From Limnephilus marmoratus (lineage: Eukaryota; Arthropoda; Insecta; Trichoptera; Limnephilidae), in contig OU862915.1 in NCBI GenBank assembly GCA_917880885.1, forward strand, positions 35,038,676 through 35,102,675: 64,000 bases of DNA, written 5' to 3'. Made by a program: the position numbers and the translations under genes. The number at the start of each line of letters is the position of its first letter. Within the stretch, counting starts at the first letter, position 1. Positions 9,761 through 21,382 of the stretch are shown piece after piece. The notes under the pieces were generated by a model. That model was not told where the DNA came from, made no database searches, and worked only from the letters and a program-made list of their open reading frames with translations.

Positions 9761-11020
9761 TCTATAGCACATCTATTTTCCAATTTCTTTCGTAGAACGA
9801 ATTTCAAAAGTGACTATAAGCATGTCCTCTCATGCAGAAAAGTACTCATCAATTTTTTTTCTATTATTATTTCAATCTTCTTTAAAATATCTTTGTATTC
9901 ATTATTTTTCAGCTTACTTTCGTTTGTATTAATTTTTTTTTTGGTTTTATTTGTTCCTAAATATGTTTTTTTTTCTTCTTTCCTCTTCTTACATTTTATT
10001 ATTTGTTTCTGTAAAATAATATTTCAAGTATGAATCAATCACAACACGGGCATTAGCCGAGTATGGTTGTTAAAAAATGGCAAAAACTGTATCATGTGAA
10101 CATTTATGATATAATTAAAAAAAATTGCAAATACCACAGTTATACTTTTTCTGTCTGCACAGTTGAGTTTCTAAATCTCTAAATACACACGAACGTCTGT
10201 GAAAAACTCTCTTTCATAAAAAACCACAGTCAAAGATACCTGTTCTCAGAATAGAAATCTTGATTTACTATCTATTAAGTCTTTGGCGATATTTATAATC
10301 TAGAAAGCATATTTTCTTGAGCAACAAAGCTTCTAGGAAATCAACTTCACTTATCAATTCTGTATTCTAAAGTGGCCGGCGTTGCGGTTGCCTTTCGCTC
10401 AGTAAACTGGAAAATCTATTTCCGGTAGCTTTTCAGGAAATGCATTTCCTATTGCTGGTTTTATCTATAATATTTCCATATTTCAATTTCCCTATAAACC
10501 TCGAGTTCCAATACAAGTAGCACTTGTAGGGAAAATAAGGTGAGGATTCATTTCGAAAACATGCTAAACATAAAATGAAAAAACCTAGGTATGTTTGTGA
10601 TAAGAAATAGTCAGATCTAGTGAGAAACAGGTTTAAATACGTAAGATATGACGGTGAGTGAATAATCAAACAACGAAGTAATCTGACTCAAACTAACACG
10701 TCATTTCTCCGCATGGGTGGGCAAAAGGGATGATCCGCATCACATCTTCAATACGCTCCTTCCTTCATTCACATTCGAACATCGTTTCATCCAAACTCTT
10801 ATATTGTCAATGACCGTACTTGAGTATTTGATTTACTCAATCGTGCCATATTTTATTTTACTTATCGCCACATACTTTTGACGTCACATACTTTTTTTTA
10901 AACTCCTAGAAAGAAGAATCGTTTATCTGCTCGACCTTAATGAAAACCATCTAATTAACCCTTACCTTATCTTGTTCATTGCACTAACTGGTGTTAGGCT
11001 GATGCCTCGCATTTCTTCAG
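9761..11020. other. Unassigned AT-rich sequence with T-rich runs
   Basis: T-rich low-complexity sequence follows the decayed LINE and may include its 3' UTR up to about 10110. The remainder shows no recognisable repeat or coding motif. Confidence 0.45.
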
Positions 11021-11550
11021 GGATCATATATCACATATCACGGATCACGGATCACGGATCACGGATCACGGATCACGGATCACGGATCACGGATCACGGA
11101 TCACGGATCACGGATCACGGATCACGAATCACGGATCACGGATCACGGATCACGGATCACGGATCACGGATCACGGATCACGGATCACGAATCACGGATC
11201 ACGGATCACGGATCACGGATCACGGATCACGGATCACGTATCACGGATCACGTATCACGGATCACGGATCACGGATCACGGATCACGGATCACGGATCAC
11301 GGATCACGGATCACGGATCACGGATCACGGATCACGGATCACGGATCACGGATCACGGATCACGGATCACGGATCACGAATCACGAATCACGAATCACGG
11401 ATCACGAATCACGGATCACGGATCACGGATAAGGATAAGGATCTGGGATCACGGATCACGGATCATGGATCACGGATCACGGATCACGGATCACGGATCA
11501 TGGATCGCGGATCACGGATAACGGATCACGGATCACGGATCGCGGATCAA
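11021..11550. repeat. Heptamer minisatellite (GGATCAC)n, about 75 units
   Basis: About 530 bp of head-to-tail GGATCAC units, mostly perfect, with scattered variants (GAATCAC, GTATCAC, GGATCGC, GGATCATG) and one AAGGATAAGGATCTG interruption near 11430-11450. Because 7 is not a multiple of 3 and the 21-nt super-repeat has no plus-strand stop, all three plus frames are open (Ile-Thr-Asp-His-Gly-Ser-Arg). The minus strand meets TGA every 21 nt. The 228-codon open frame at 10972-11658 is therefore an artefact. Confidence 0.98.
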
Positions 11551-13419
11551 CGATTACACAATATTCATAGTTTTACCACAAATGGATCACATTTCAATAA
11601 CAGTTTGTCTACTTTTAATATTCCACTTCCAGTTATATGCCTCACTGCTATATATTAAGGCTGCTTTTAGTCCTCCACTTGGATGCTAAGTCCGCCTTTT
11701 TTAACATTCTTTTTTATTTACCACTACAGAGTTCAGTCCTTCACTAAAATAATAGAAATGAAATGAATCTTGACCTTTTGTACATTTTCAAATAACATTT
11801 TTTACACACACAGTTCGGAAATTACTTACACCTCCTATTACATTGGGAAACCCATAGCTGTATAAATAATATTATGAATTGTTATCACCCCTTAAAGTGT
11901 GCAAGCAGCAGACTTTTAAAAACTTGACGTGACAAATTAACCACAGTGTCTGCTGTACCATAACATCCATTCAACACAGCAATTGAAAACAAGCTAACTA
12001 TGTAATACGAGGACTGTTTGCACTAACGACTTAAGCGGTTTATAGGAAAATCTGAATCCACGCTGCAAAGTTTGGGCGCAGCCGAAAAGCAAACAGAGCG
12101 AGTTGAGCGCTACGATAATAATATTTTAGAGTACCTATCTGAGCAGTTGGTAGGGTTGTAATTTTGGTGAAAACAACGAAATTAAGATTGCACTTAGCGA
12201 CTTAATAGCCTAAGTAGTGAATTTAGATATATCGCTTTTATTGTTTGAATTTCACGTCGAAGATGGCAGTATGACAAAGTCCAAATAATAAGTTGCCTTG
12301 TGATAGACTTACAACACGCCGTTATAAATATGAACTATGAATTTTTTAAATTCAAAATGTCTCCGGTTCACACAAACATCTCTTATACCTATAATAAAAA
12401 TAAATTTTAATTCAAAGTCAAAAATAATCTAAGGAAATGGTTATTAGATACTGATGATTTATATTGATGCCCAACCAAAGTCCTTGTATTCTTTTTTGCA
12501 ATTCACCTTTGAAGGAATTGGAAAATTCATTAAAATTTTTGTAATACCTCATGCAAATGAAACTATTTATTTACTTGTTGATTATATTAATTTGTTCATA
12601 CTTAATCCATTTGTGCTTGTTTTTTTATATAAGGCATGCAGTGCTATTTACATATGTACTATTCCGTAATTTAAACAATTTATCTAATTGTCATTTTAGC
12701 ATCAACATTATACATTTACACAGTTTGAAAATGTACCAGTTTATTGCATAAAATATTGTCATTATGGCCCTGCTGACAAACTACATAAGTAGTTTAGGGG
12801 TTTAAATGTTAATAAATAAAAGTATTTTTTTACTACCTAAAAATGATTTAATAATGGCTTTTTTGCAGTGATTTACCGATTGACACATATTACACAAATC
12901 TTCGAAATTGTTTTGAAGTTATTTTTGTATGCCAGTGAGTGTCCAAAATTTTCCATGGTTGAAACATAAATACCTAATCGCGCATTATAATCCATTATGA
13001 TTTTTTTTAGCAATTTTAGTATTGCTTATTTCATAATTATGTTTTCCCGGAAAACAAGATTTTGACGATAAAGAAATTGAATATTTAAACATACTTTTCC
13101 TCTCATCTGAGCATCGGCATAAATAGTAAAATAAACTTTTGTCATATCTAAAAAGTGATGTATTAATTTGTTGTTTTAATAAAAACATCGTGTCTTGTAA
13201 AAAAATCTGATATGTCAGTGTAAAAATAAAACTAAAAAACTTTTGAGAAGAAACTCCTTCGAGGTTATTTTATTAATAAAGGGCGTTATTAAAAGTTTGT
13301 AAATATTTATCGATTTACGTAAAAAAATGTAAAATCGGTAAACGTGCAATTAATATTTTTCATCGGCAGAGCTGTAAGCCACTTTATTTGTGCATCTTTG
13401 GGCTTTATTTACGCATCCC
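11551..13419. other. Unassigned AT-rich sequence
   Basis: No gene or repeat family was recognised in this 1.9 kb. Short overlapping open frames near 12454-12751 and 12985-13188 consist of hydrophobic, A/T-driven codons and carry no motif. Confidence 0.45.
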
Positions 13420-13530
13420 TAGTGTTGGCCAAGGCCCAAGACCGAGTTGTTTGGCGGTCCGTCCTCTCTGCCTACCCCTGCGGGGAAACGGCGTGATGGT
13501 TAGTTAGTTAGTTAGTTACTTCTTCTCCAA
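13420..13530 (+). pseudogene. LINE-C (RTE-like) 3' end with GTTA tail
   Basis: The short coding tail DRVVWRSVLSAYPCGETA followed by a stop matches the end of the second copy at 51838-51905. It leads into a (GTTA)n simple-repeat tail at about 13500-13516. Simple tandem 3' tails instead of poly-A are typical of RTE/CR1-like LINEs. Confidence 0.7.
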
Positions 13531-13892
13531 TTTCAATGGTAGACAAAGCTCTTCCACTCCTCGCGGTATGCGCGCTGCTTGGAGGTCTGCGGACGCCGAC
13601 GTACTAGACGCTAGTGATATTTGGTGACTTCAGCCCATCTTTTCTTCTTCTGCCTTTCACTTTACCTTCCACCTTCCACCTCCACATGAGTTTGGCGAGC
13701 ATCATGTCTAAAGTAGCATAAACTACTTTGCAGGCAGATAATTGAAACCTATTTTGGAAGCCTAGCTCTTCCAAAATGGACACATTTGTGCGTCCGGCTG
13801 TCCATGGAAGTATTTTTCTCCAGCGCCACATATCGAGGGCATTATCCGTTTTCTTGCGCTGGCTCTGAGTGTCCATATTTCCACACTGTACA
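13531..13892 (-). pseudogene. LINE ORF2 C-terminal fragment (opposite strand)
   Basis: The minus-strand frame contains WRKILPWTAGRTNVSILEEL and, downstream, VEGKVKGRRRKD. This is the C-terminal signature (WTARRTN.SIL.ELG ... VEG.R.RGR) that follows the RT domain in a common insect LINE class. Stops and substitutions, and a missing RT core, show it is a dead 5'-truncated copy. Its 3' end abuts the GTTA tail of the LINE-C fragment on the other strand. Confidence 0.72.
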
Positions 13893-13990
13893 GAAATACA
13901 GGCTCTTCAGCCTCACAACATACCATAATTAGGGATGCCATCCAACTTTTGCTTCCCTTCCACTCCTCTTTAGGCCCATAATAATTCCCG
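13893..13990 (+). repeat. SINE2 fragment
   Basis: The block CTTCAGCCTCACAACATACC followed by a diverged GGGATGCCAT segment matches the 3' half of SINE2 at 17270-17330. Confidence 0.6.
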
Positions 13991-14360
13991 AGTGTGTCTA
14001 CTAATTTTTATTTTTATTGAAATAGATTGTATTTTAAGTGTTAATTACTTCAGTACGATTAAGTCTTCCATACCTCCAAAAGTTTCAAAATTTTAAGCTT
14101 TAAAATTTCATCAGTAAAATGACCGCTCAAACCACCCGTGATGTAGTAACCTAACCTAACCAGACAATTAATAATTTACAATTCGATTGGCAGAACCGCA
14201 AAATCCAGTCATTTTATGTACTGTGATCTCATTCGCTTACAGCTAGCCGGCGAAATATCAAGATTTTTGCGGTTTATACTTATCATCGCTACCATGCTAC
14301 GAATTTTAAAACAAATAATAAAAATTTGTAAATAATTCTAAATCCAGTTCCACTGGCTCA
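13991..14360. other. Unassigned spacer
   Basis: No feature was recognised. A CCTAACCTAACC motif at about 14149-14160 is too short to be a telomeric tract. Confidence 0.4.
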
Positions 14361-15040
14361 GGGGGTCAAGTGCAGAGATATCGATAACTTTACAATCTCG
14401 GATCGATAGGTGTAATTTTCTTTTAAATCAATATACCGAGTACGGTTTCACTGACAGCCGAACCGATATTGACAGGGAATGAATAAGAAATCGGTACCTA
14501 TGCGCTAGGAACACAGGCGGATCTGTCTACGAATTCACATTCTGAAACGTCAAACGCCAATCGGTTACGTACGAATATTAAAAATTGGCAATGTGGAATT
14601 GAAATACTAACCTAAATACGCTATTACTTTTTGAAACTTGATGATGTCTTTAGTCATATTTCTACCATTTCCGTTCCTTAAAGGTCGAACGGAATTAATC
14701 GATTGCGTCTTACATTTATTTATCTAATATTCGTCATTATTTATATGCATAAATCTATGGATCGCGTACACGACTTTTTTCAATTCTAAGAGCTCTGTTA
14801 GTTTTAGTTAGTTAGTTAGTTAGTTTGTTAATTTTTAACAACGAAAGACATTCATAAAAAATGCGTATATATTGACAGTTAACCGAAACACATCTGATAC
14901 TATCAAGGCCCTGCTAAAATTTATCTATCGTGGCTTCGCGTCGGTCGGAACATCTTCTGCTAACAACCGTTCATAGAAGATGGTTTTGATCAATATCGTA
15001 TTGATAAAATTTTATTCGTCCGTGGTACAGCTCCTGGACC
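14361..15040. mobile_element. TIR element, GGGGTCCTAGCA family, copy 1
   Basis: The interior shares long blocks with sequences at 20410-21190 and 33298-34238: GACAGGGAATGAATAAGAAA, GAAATACTAACCTAAATA, GGATCGCGTACACGAC, and the right-end ATCGTATTGATAAA. The ends are diverged versions of the inverted repeat seen best at 18980 and 21190. No transposase frame is present, so it is non-autonomous. A (GTTA)n run lies inside at about 14800-14824. Confidence 0.6.
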
Positions 15041-16530
15041 GTTAGGAATAATAGGAAGAAAGTTTTCTGTAGTTAATATCTGGATGTCTTTTAAGGAGTC
15101 CTTTTAACCAATCTATACCAGCCAAAACACTCCCCGAATCAAATTTATGATGAACAATTTTTCAAAATAAAAATCAGACCAACTCCTAAGTTTTCTTAAT
15201 AGGGATTTTTGGTTTCTAGTATAATAATAGAGCTCTAAATAACTAGTTAACTAGTGAATAAATCAAGGAAGTTCATAAATTAAACAATATTATAGATATT
15301 TAATAGATTCAGGCCATCCCTATAAGGATAAGTTTGCTGCGCGTGACGATAACATTATCTCGTGTGTATTGGACTTTGAAAAGCGAGGGGTAGCAGTGGA
15401 AACTTGGACAATTAATGCACCCCACTACTGGCAAAGAGGTGTAAACAGCTACACTACACTACGAGAAATTAATTACCGCGTTAGTTTAGGTACAAAGTTA
15501 TCCCATTTACTATTTACAACGGGAATAGGAAACGCGGCACTACATTGCGGTACAATTTCTATTATTTTTGTAGGACTTTTTTATGTTTCCTTTGTTTGAA
15601 ATGCAGTTAACTTTGGTAAGCCAACATTCTACTGGGAACTTGCAGGAAATTGTATTTAAAATTCCTTGCAACTTTGTGTATAGGGTTATCGTATACCTTT
15701 TGTTGTTGATTTTAAAAAATAATTTCTGTAGTTGAAATTGTTGACACAATAATGATGAAATGATTTTGTTATTGTGATTTTTGATCAAAAATGTTTCAAA
15801 ATAAATTTTCAATTTAAAGTTACCCTCAGCTGGGTAAAATCAGCAGGTCGGAAATAAGCGTAAAACTTTACTTGATATTGCAATAGGTCTGAAATAGTGA
15901 TTTTCGTACTGGATTTATTTCAGTGTTTCAATTAAGAGGAAATACTAGCTGCGTTTTTCCATACAAACGTATTCCCCGTTTATCTCTCTGGATTTTGACC
16001 CTAGAGCAAAATTTTTTTTACATAATATAGATATCGACCACTAGCGTGTCGGTACGTTTTGCTTTTTTTGATAATTTACTTCTTATAGAAGTTAGGACCT
16101 TCCAAAAATGAATAAAATTGCCTAATTTAAACGCCGTCAAAAAACGTTCAGTATACAAACTAAACAATGTATTTTGAAAAAAAGTAAAACGTACCGACAT
16201 AGAATATTTTCTTTTAATACAGTTAGTGAAAAAAAAATTTAAAATCGGTCCAGTTTTGGAGAAGAAAAATGGGGAATACAAAACATCGATTTCGAAGATT
16301 TTATTTAGGTATTTTCGGCCCGACGTGCAGGTGTCCCTTTCGCTCAGTTCTCCTGGGGGGGCCGGGGAACGAGGGTGTTGACAAATACATATAAAGCGAA
16401 GTAGTGATGTAACGAATTTTATCGGTAGACTAGTGTTGTCCTTGCCCGAGTAATCGATATTTTTTATTCGTTTTTTTTTCTGTTCAGTGACTCATCGCGG
16501 TATACCAATACTGACCGAGCTTTCATACTA
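15041..16530. other. Unassigned sequence, possibly old repeat at 15830-16310
   Basis: Open frames at 15369-15599 and 16018-16281 have no recognisable motif. The block CGTACCGACA near 16192-16201 has an inverted partner TGTCGGTACGTTTT near 16047-16060, about 130 bp apart. This hints at a decayed foldback repeat. Confidence 0.35.
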
Positions 16531-16712
16531 AAACTAGCTTTTGCCCGTTGCAGATGCAACTAACGGGTTAAAACACTATGCGATTTGACGTGTGAACGTG
16601 GATGAAGCGAGGAGGAGTGTGTGTTAAATTAAATATATGAAGAAAAAACGATGTCTGAATGCGGATGAAGCGAGGAGTGAGCGCCTACAAAGGGAACAGG
16701 TAGTCGACGAAC

Positions 16713-17113
16713 GGTTTAGCAATGCATAATTTCATGATGCCAGAGCTCATTATTTTTTATAGAATGAATCGACTGGATGCGCACATCAAATCCCAAAAGT
16801 TTCATCGCAATCGGATGAAAGGTTTAGCAATGCATAATTTCTTGATGCCAGAGCTCACTATTGTATACAAAAACCATTGCGGGCATGCATACATCAAATC
16901 CCCAAAGTTTTATCGCAATCGGATGAACGGTTTAGCAATGCGTAATTTCATTACGTCAGAGCTCACTATTGCATACAAAAACCATTGCGGGCATGCACAC
17001 ATCAAATCCCCAATGTTTCATCGCAATCGGATGAACGGTTTAGCAATGCATAATTTCATGACGCCAGAGCTCACTATTTTATATTAAAAAAAATAATCGA
17101 GGGAATGCGCACA
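16713..17113 (+). repeat. 108-bp tandem repeat array, about 3.7 units
   Basis: The motif GGTTTAGCAATG recurs at 16713, 16821, 16929 and 17037, exactly 108 bp apart. Each unit includes TCATCGCAATCGGATGAA and CCAGAGCTCA. Because 108 is a multiple of three the frame stays open through the array (16722-17087), but the predicted peptide is just the repeat. Related diverged sequence continues after an inserted SINE2 at 17386-17535. Confidence 0.9.
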
Positions 17114-17372
17114 TCATAGTGGAAGGTACTCTCAGTATCGCCCTGGTGTAAGACCACCATTCAGAATTGAAACGTTACTTGAAATGGCTTCTGCCGTGTT
17201 TGGTAACCAGATCTGAATAGCCAGGTACTTCTCCACCTTCCTCTTTCCTATCTCCTTCCCCTCCCCACTGCCTTCAGCCTCACAACATACCCCAATTGGG
17301 GACGCCATAGTCCCACTGGCTCCAGACGGGAGCAGTTGGGACTCTTGTGCGGTATTCATGTAAAAAAAAATC
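17114..17372 (+). mobile_element. SINE2 copy inserted in the 108-bp array
   Basis: The body runs from TAGTGGAAGGTACTCTCAG to GCGGTATTCATG plus an A-run. It lacks the tRNA-like head. The left flank ends in GCGCACATCA and the right flank resumes TCAAATCCCCAAAG, so the element interrupts the tandem unit, with TCA at both sides as a possible minimal target duplication. Confidence 0.85.
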
Positions 17373-17535
17373 AAATCCCCAAAGTCAGAGAAGCCAGATC
17401 CAGAGCTCACCATTTTATACAGAAAGAATCGAAGGGATGCGCACACAGTGTCCCCAAAGTTTCCTCGCAATCGGATGAACAGTTTAGCAATGCATAATTT
17501 CGTGATGTCAGAGCTCATTATTTTATATAGAAACC
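17373..17535 (+). repeat. Continuation of the 108-bp array after the SINE2 insertion
   Basis: CAATCGGATGAAC and AGTTTAGCAATGC at about 17470-17492 match the array unit, with more substitutions than on the left side. Confidence 0.7.
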
Positions 17536-17537
17536 AA

Positions 17538-17574
17538 TGAATTGTTCCCGGGGCGGCGATACCAATCCCACATT
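17538..17574 (-). repeat. SINE1 head remnant
   Basis: TTGTTCCCGGGGCGGCGATA followed by CCAATCCCACATTGA matches the first bases of SINE1 read on the minus strand. It is fused directly to the tandem array. Confidence 0.55.
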
Positions 17575-18755
17575 GAATGATTATCATAAAAATGAAATAT
17601 ACAAAAAAGCGCTATATAAATTTATCATTTTTGATAAAAAATATATGGTACAAAATGTTTAGAGGTACCTGCACGTACGTAAAAAAAATATTAAATATAT
17701 TTAGGCTGGGTTGTTCAAAACAATATTTAAAAATCTCCAATTTTTCAAGTTAATTTAAACGTTCTGTGAAAGTTCTGTTCAAATTCTATTCAAGTTCTGT
17801 AATTATTTTATACATTTACAAAAAAATACAAAGCAATATCATCAGATGATACAGAGTTGTTATGTGCAGGTTACCTGCACGTATGTAAAAAAAAATATGA
17901 AATATATTTAGGCTGGGTTCTGTGAAAGTTCTGTTCAAATTCTATTGAAGTTCCGTTTTAAAATAATGAGTATAAATAAATAATAATAAATATAATAAGT
18001 TTTGATGTTTTGAATAAATAAAACTCGCCCATTGCGTGAAAATAAACTTGACTAATTTATAAATAACGTTCCTACCAACAGTGGTTGTCAAGAAGCAACC
18101 TCCGTGTACCCACATATTTCAAAAAGTGACCATCTAGGGTGATTTTTTCATTTCATATCATGAATTTTCGATTTAAAATTTAAAGGAAAGAATATCCTCA
18201 CATAAGCCGGTACCTACCTAGTACATACCGAGAAAAATAATATTTGTGTAGGTACCTACGTGTTTTCTCAATAAATACTTGGCGAATTTGCAATAATTCG
18301 ATAGAACGGTAGGTACCTACCGTGTTATAAATGTAATATCAATGCTGCATTACCTACTTATTTGATTTTCAATGGAATTAAGTACCTACGTAAGTACCTG
18401 ATTTGGTTTCTCAAAACCTCGGATAATATGAATGCTGCATTAACTACTGTTTATTTTCTACGTGTAAATCCTTCATATTTTAAACGCCAGTAGGTACCTA
18501 CCTCGAGTTCATATTAACTGGCTGGAAAATTATGCATTGTCGATGATAGATCGATTTCGGCAAATGTCAGAAAAATTTCAATCTTTAATGCAATATAGTG
18601 TAATATTTTGAATGGAATGCGGTACATGTCGCAACTTTAAAAGTTTCTAAAACTTGTATTTTTACAATTTATTGAAAAACATCTCGGTCAAAATATTTTT
18701 TTACGCTGTAATCTGCGTTCCCGCAAAGAGCCTTTAAAATGTCCATTTTTCTACG
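17575..18755. other. Unassigned sequence with GGTACCTAC-rich stretch
   Basis: A roughly 55-bp segment from GTACGTAAAAAAAATAT to the GTTCTGTGAAAGTTC block occurs twice, at about 17675-17785 and 17882-17945. Many scattered copies of GTAGGTACCTAC-like palindromic words lie between 18205 and 18505. No coding frame is evident. Confidence 0.5.
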
Positions 18756-19028
18756 TTATTTTGAATAAAGCCGTAAAATTAATAAATCCCTAGCAAATAC
18801 AGTTTTGTATGGGAGGTGAACTTTTCTGACGCACTGAAATATTCGACATTTTTTAACGGGTGAACCTGTCGGCAGAAAATATAACTGAGGCCGAATTTCT
18901 TCGTCGGTGAGAGATCTAATTGTAGTTTTCGCCGTTGGGTGCGCTGTTAATCCTGCATCATCTTTTTTGTATGAAATCTGGGGTCCTAGCACACTGAAAT
19001 CGTTATCTTTACAATATCGAATCGACAT
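18756..19028 (-). other. 90-codon open frame of unknown status
   Basis: The minus strand is open from an ATG at 19028 to a TAA at 18756. Its composition is more protein-like than its neighbours (for example SLTDEEIRPQLYFLPTGSPV). The frame straddles the left end of a TIR element (18980), so its first 16 codons come from transposon DNA. It may be a fragment of an unrecognised repeat-encoded protein. I do not recognise the family. Confidence 0.25.
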
Positions 19029-19166
19029 GGCATAACAACCGACGATTTTGTACCGAACCGATATTCATAAGCAATGTAAGGTAATCAAAAAGAAATTGTT
19101 ATACGCTGGCAACACTTGAGGTACTTTCTATGTAGCTGTCACAATGTCTATGGAATCAGAGTTTTA

Positions 19167-20019
19167 GACCGGGAGCCGGTACACAAACCTTACGAGTACA
19201 CGAATGAAACTACTTTGAAGTGATAATGGACTCTTGGTAGATTCCGCGCAGTCATGGAACTAGAGAAATTCTTCAATGGGATGGTTTAGAATATAGACTA
19301 CAGTTATTCGTTGGTTTCATTCGTGTACTCGATGACGTAAAATTTACTAATTTCTAGCCCAATTTAACACCGGCTGCCTGCGAACGTGCCAGGCTGCCGG
19401 TTGGCAGACCTGCTAATTTTCTCATCTACTAATCGACCTTTATCATATGAAACCATTCCCGTTCGTGCACCCGATGACGTAATTTTTTCGAATAAAAACG
19501 AGTGTGCTTTAGACCACACGACTTAAGTAAAACTTCACTAACTTATGCCGGGTACCCGTTGTATATAATGTTATATAGGATGGAACCATTACAGTTAAGT
19601 TGACCCCAAGGTTACAGTTTCCTTGCAACTCGTGCCGGGTACCCATCCCCATCCCCATCCCAATCCCCATCCCAATCCCCTTCCCAATCCCCATCCCCAT
19701 CCCAATCCCCATCCCCTTTCCCATTCCCATCCCCCCAAAGGCCCAACCGTTCGCCCACCGTTCGCATCGATTACCGTTCGCATAAAATGTATATAATATC
19801 CTCTTTCGAAACGCATTCACCAGCCTACCCCCCATGTCGAGCGTGCATAAAGAAGTTTTACTTCAAAAATCGCTCACTATTTCCATGACTGCGTGGAACC
19901 TTCCAAGATGTGCACCGGCAGACTAGCTTGTTTAAGGCTTACTAAATGTACATTATCACTACAAAGTAGTTTCATCTGTGTACTCGATGACGTGTGTTTG
20001 TATTGCCAGGCTCCCGGTC
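19167..20019. mobile_element. 853-bp non-autonomous TIR element with TA target duplication
   Basis: Both ends carry GACCGGGAGCC (19167-19177; inverted at 20009-20019 with one change). Similarity continues inward over about 100 bp (AGTACACGAATGAAACTACT on the left against an AGTACACAGATGAAACTACT inverted match on the right). TA flanks both ends. Subterminal ACTCGATGACGT words recur at about 19328, 19466 (as ACCCGATGACGT) and 19983. The centre carries a CCCATC-type microsatellite. It has no transposase frame. Confidence 0.75.
19640..19735. repeat. Imperfect hexamer microsatellite (CCCATC/CCAATC)
   Basis: CCCCATCCCAATCCCCATCC-type units run for about 95 bp. Open frames on both strands here (Pro-Ile on plus, Gly-Met/Gly-Trp on minus) are products of the repeat. 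Confidence 0.93.
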
Positions 20020-21382
20020 TATAATACCTGTCAAAAACATCGTAATCCATTAATGTAATAATATGACAATTAACTAATAATCTTTTCTTTTGAACATTTA
20101 AAGATCCATTTACACCGAGATTTTTGCTGAGATATCATAATAATATTAAATACACACCCTTTAATGTACGTAGGAAGTCCGCATGTATTTTTTGACAATA
20201 AAAAGGAGTTAATTGGACAATGAGATCATTAGCCATAATACGAGATATATTCGTTAGTACGAAACTGTCAAACGAAAACGTCTGAATTCCGATTTAATTC
20301 AATCCTGCAATCTTCGATAATCTGCCTCCGTTCATTAATAAACCAGTAATTATGCAGAAAGAATGTCATTATTAATAAAGTTGCGTAGGTATATCGCCAG
20401 TCAAACAAAGGACAGGGTGACTTACAATCTCGTATCGATAACGAACCGATTGCCCTAGCACGCTTGCGCCATCGATAGGCAGACCGACGTCGAAGGGAAA
20501 TAAATAAGGAATCGACATACGATCTCACACGATGGCAACACTGGGGATCTTTTAATGAATTTTGGTTTCTTAATTTGAAATGTGCTGCGTAAAAATGAAA
20601 AATACCAATAAATTGACAATTTAGAATTGAAATTCGAACTCAAATAAATATTGGTGTTTCGCATGTAGATACTTTTTGAGACTAAACGACATTTTAACAA
20701 ATTTCGTTTCTCGAATTTAAAGCAATTAATTGATCGCCTCATGAATAACTGAGTCTATGGGTCTCGTATACGATTTCTTTAAATTCTGAGAGTTTTTTTA
20801 GTTCACCTTTACTCATTAATTAGCCAGTTATTTTGCGTAACAAACGACATTATTTAAAAAAAATCTGTACATTGACAGCTTATCTGTCACTCCGGAAGCC
20901 ACGGTAAAAACGGCATCTTTTGTCAACCGACTGTCGGAATCGTAGGTTCACTGTGCTCGCAAATATCGCTAACTGACCATAGACGACGGATTTATTACAT
21001 TTCGTATTAATATTGGGGTTTTATCAACCAAGAATGCATACGATTTGGCAGGCTTTTGTCAATCGTCGGTCGGAATATCCCTTAACAATTGTTGAGCGTG
21101 CTAGCACATATTGATAACTGACCATAAATGACGGATTTTACCGATATCGTATTGATATAGGGTTATATCGATCGACCATGCTAGGACCCCTGGTCCTCAA
21201 TCGGGACACGACCCTGTCTGAATCCGCTTCGAGCGAAAGTGACCCTTAAGGTGGTTGAAACGTAAAGGGCAGAGTGGTCGTTTTTAGCGCGGCAAAAAAA
21301 GTGAGGCGTCTCCAAACTGTGTATTAATATATATATTGTGCAAAATTAAAATTGTTTATGTCAAGTACTATAATTAATTTTT

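Larger units (their letters stand above)
18980..21190. mobile_element. TIR element(s), GGGGTCCTAGCA family, composite
   Basis: GGGGTCCTAGCA at 18980-18991 is repeated in perfect inverted form at 21179-21190. Internal blocks match copies at 14361-15040 and 33298-34238. The segment from about 20410 resembles a second left end (ACAATCTCGTATCGATAACG), so this may be two tandem or overlapping copies. A different TIR element (19167-20019) is nested inside. No transposase frame and no convincing target duplication were seen. Confidence 0.6.

Noticed and set aside
10972..11658. 228-codon open frame encoding a His/Asp/Ser repeat protein
   Set aside because: It is a translation of a heptamer minisatellite. 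All three plus frames are equally open and the flanks have no coding features.
14149..14160. Telomere-like CCTAACCTAACC
   Set aside because: Only two units, and no array.
16722..17087. 121-codon repeat protein
   Set aside because: Product of a 108-bp non-coding tandem array. Related diverged units outside it are not kept in frame.
19509..19835. Glycine/methionine-rich and Pro-Ile-rich proteins on both strands
   Set aside because: Both are translations of the CCCATC microsatellite.
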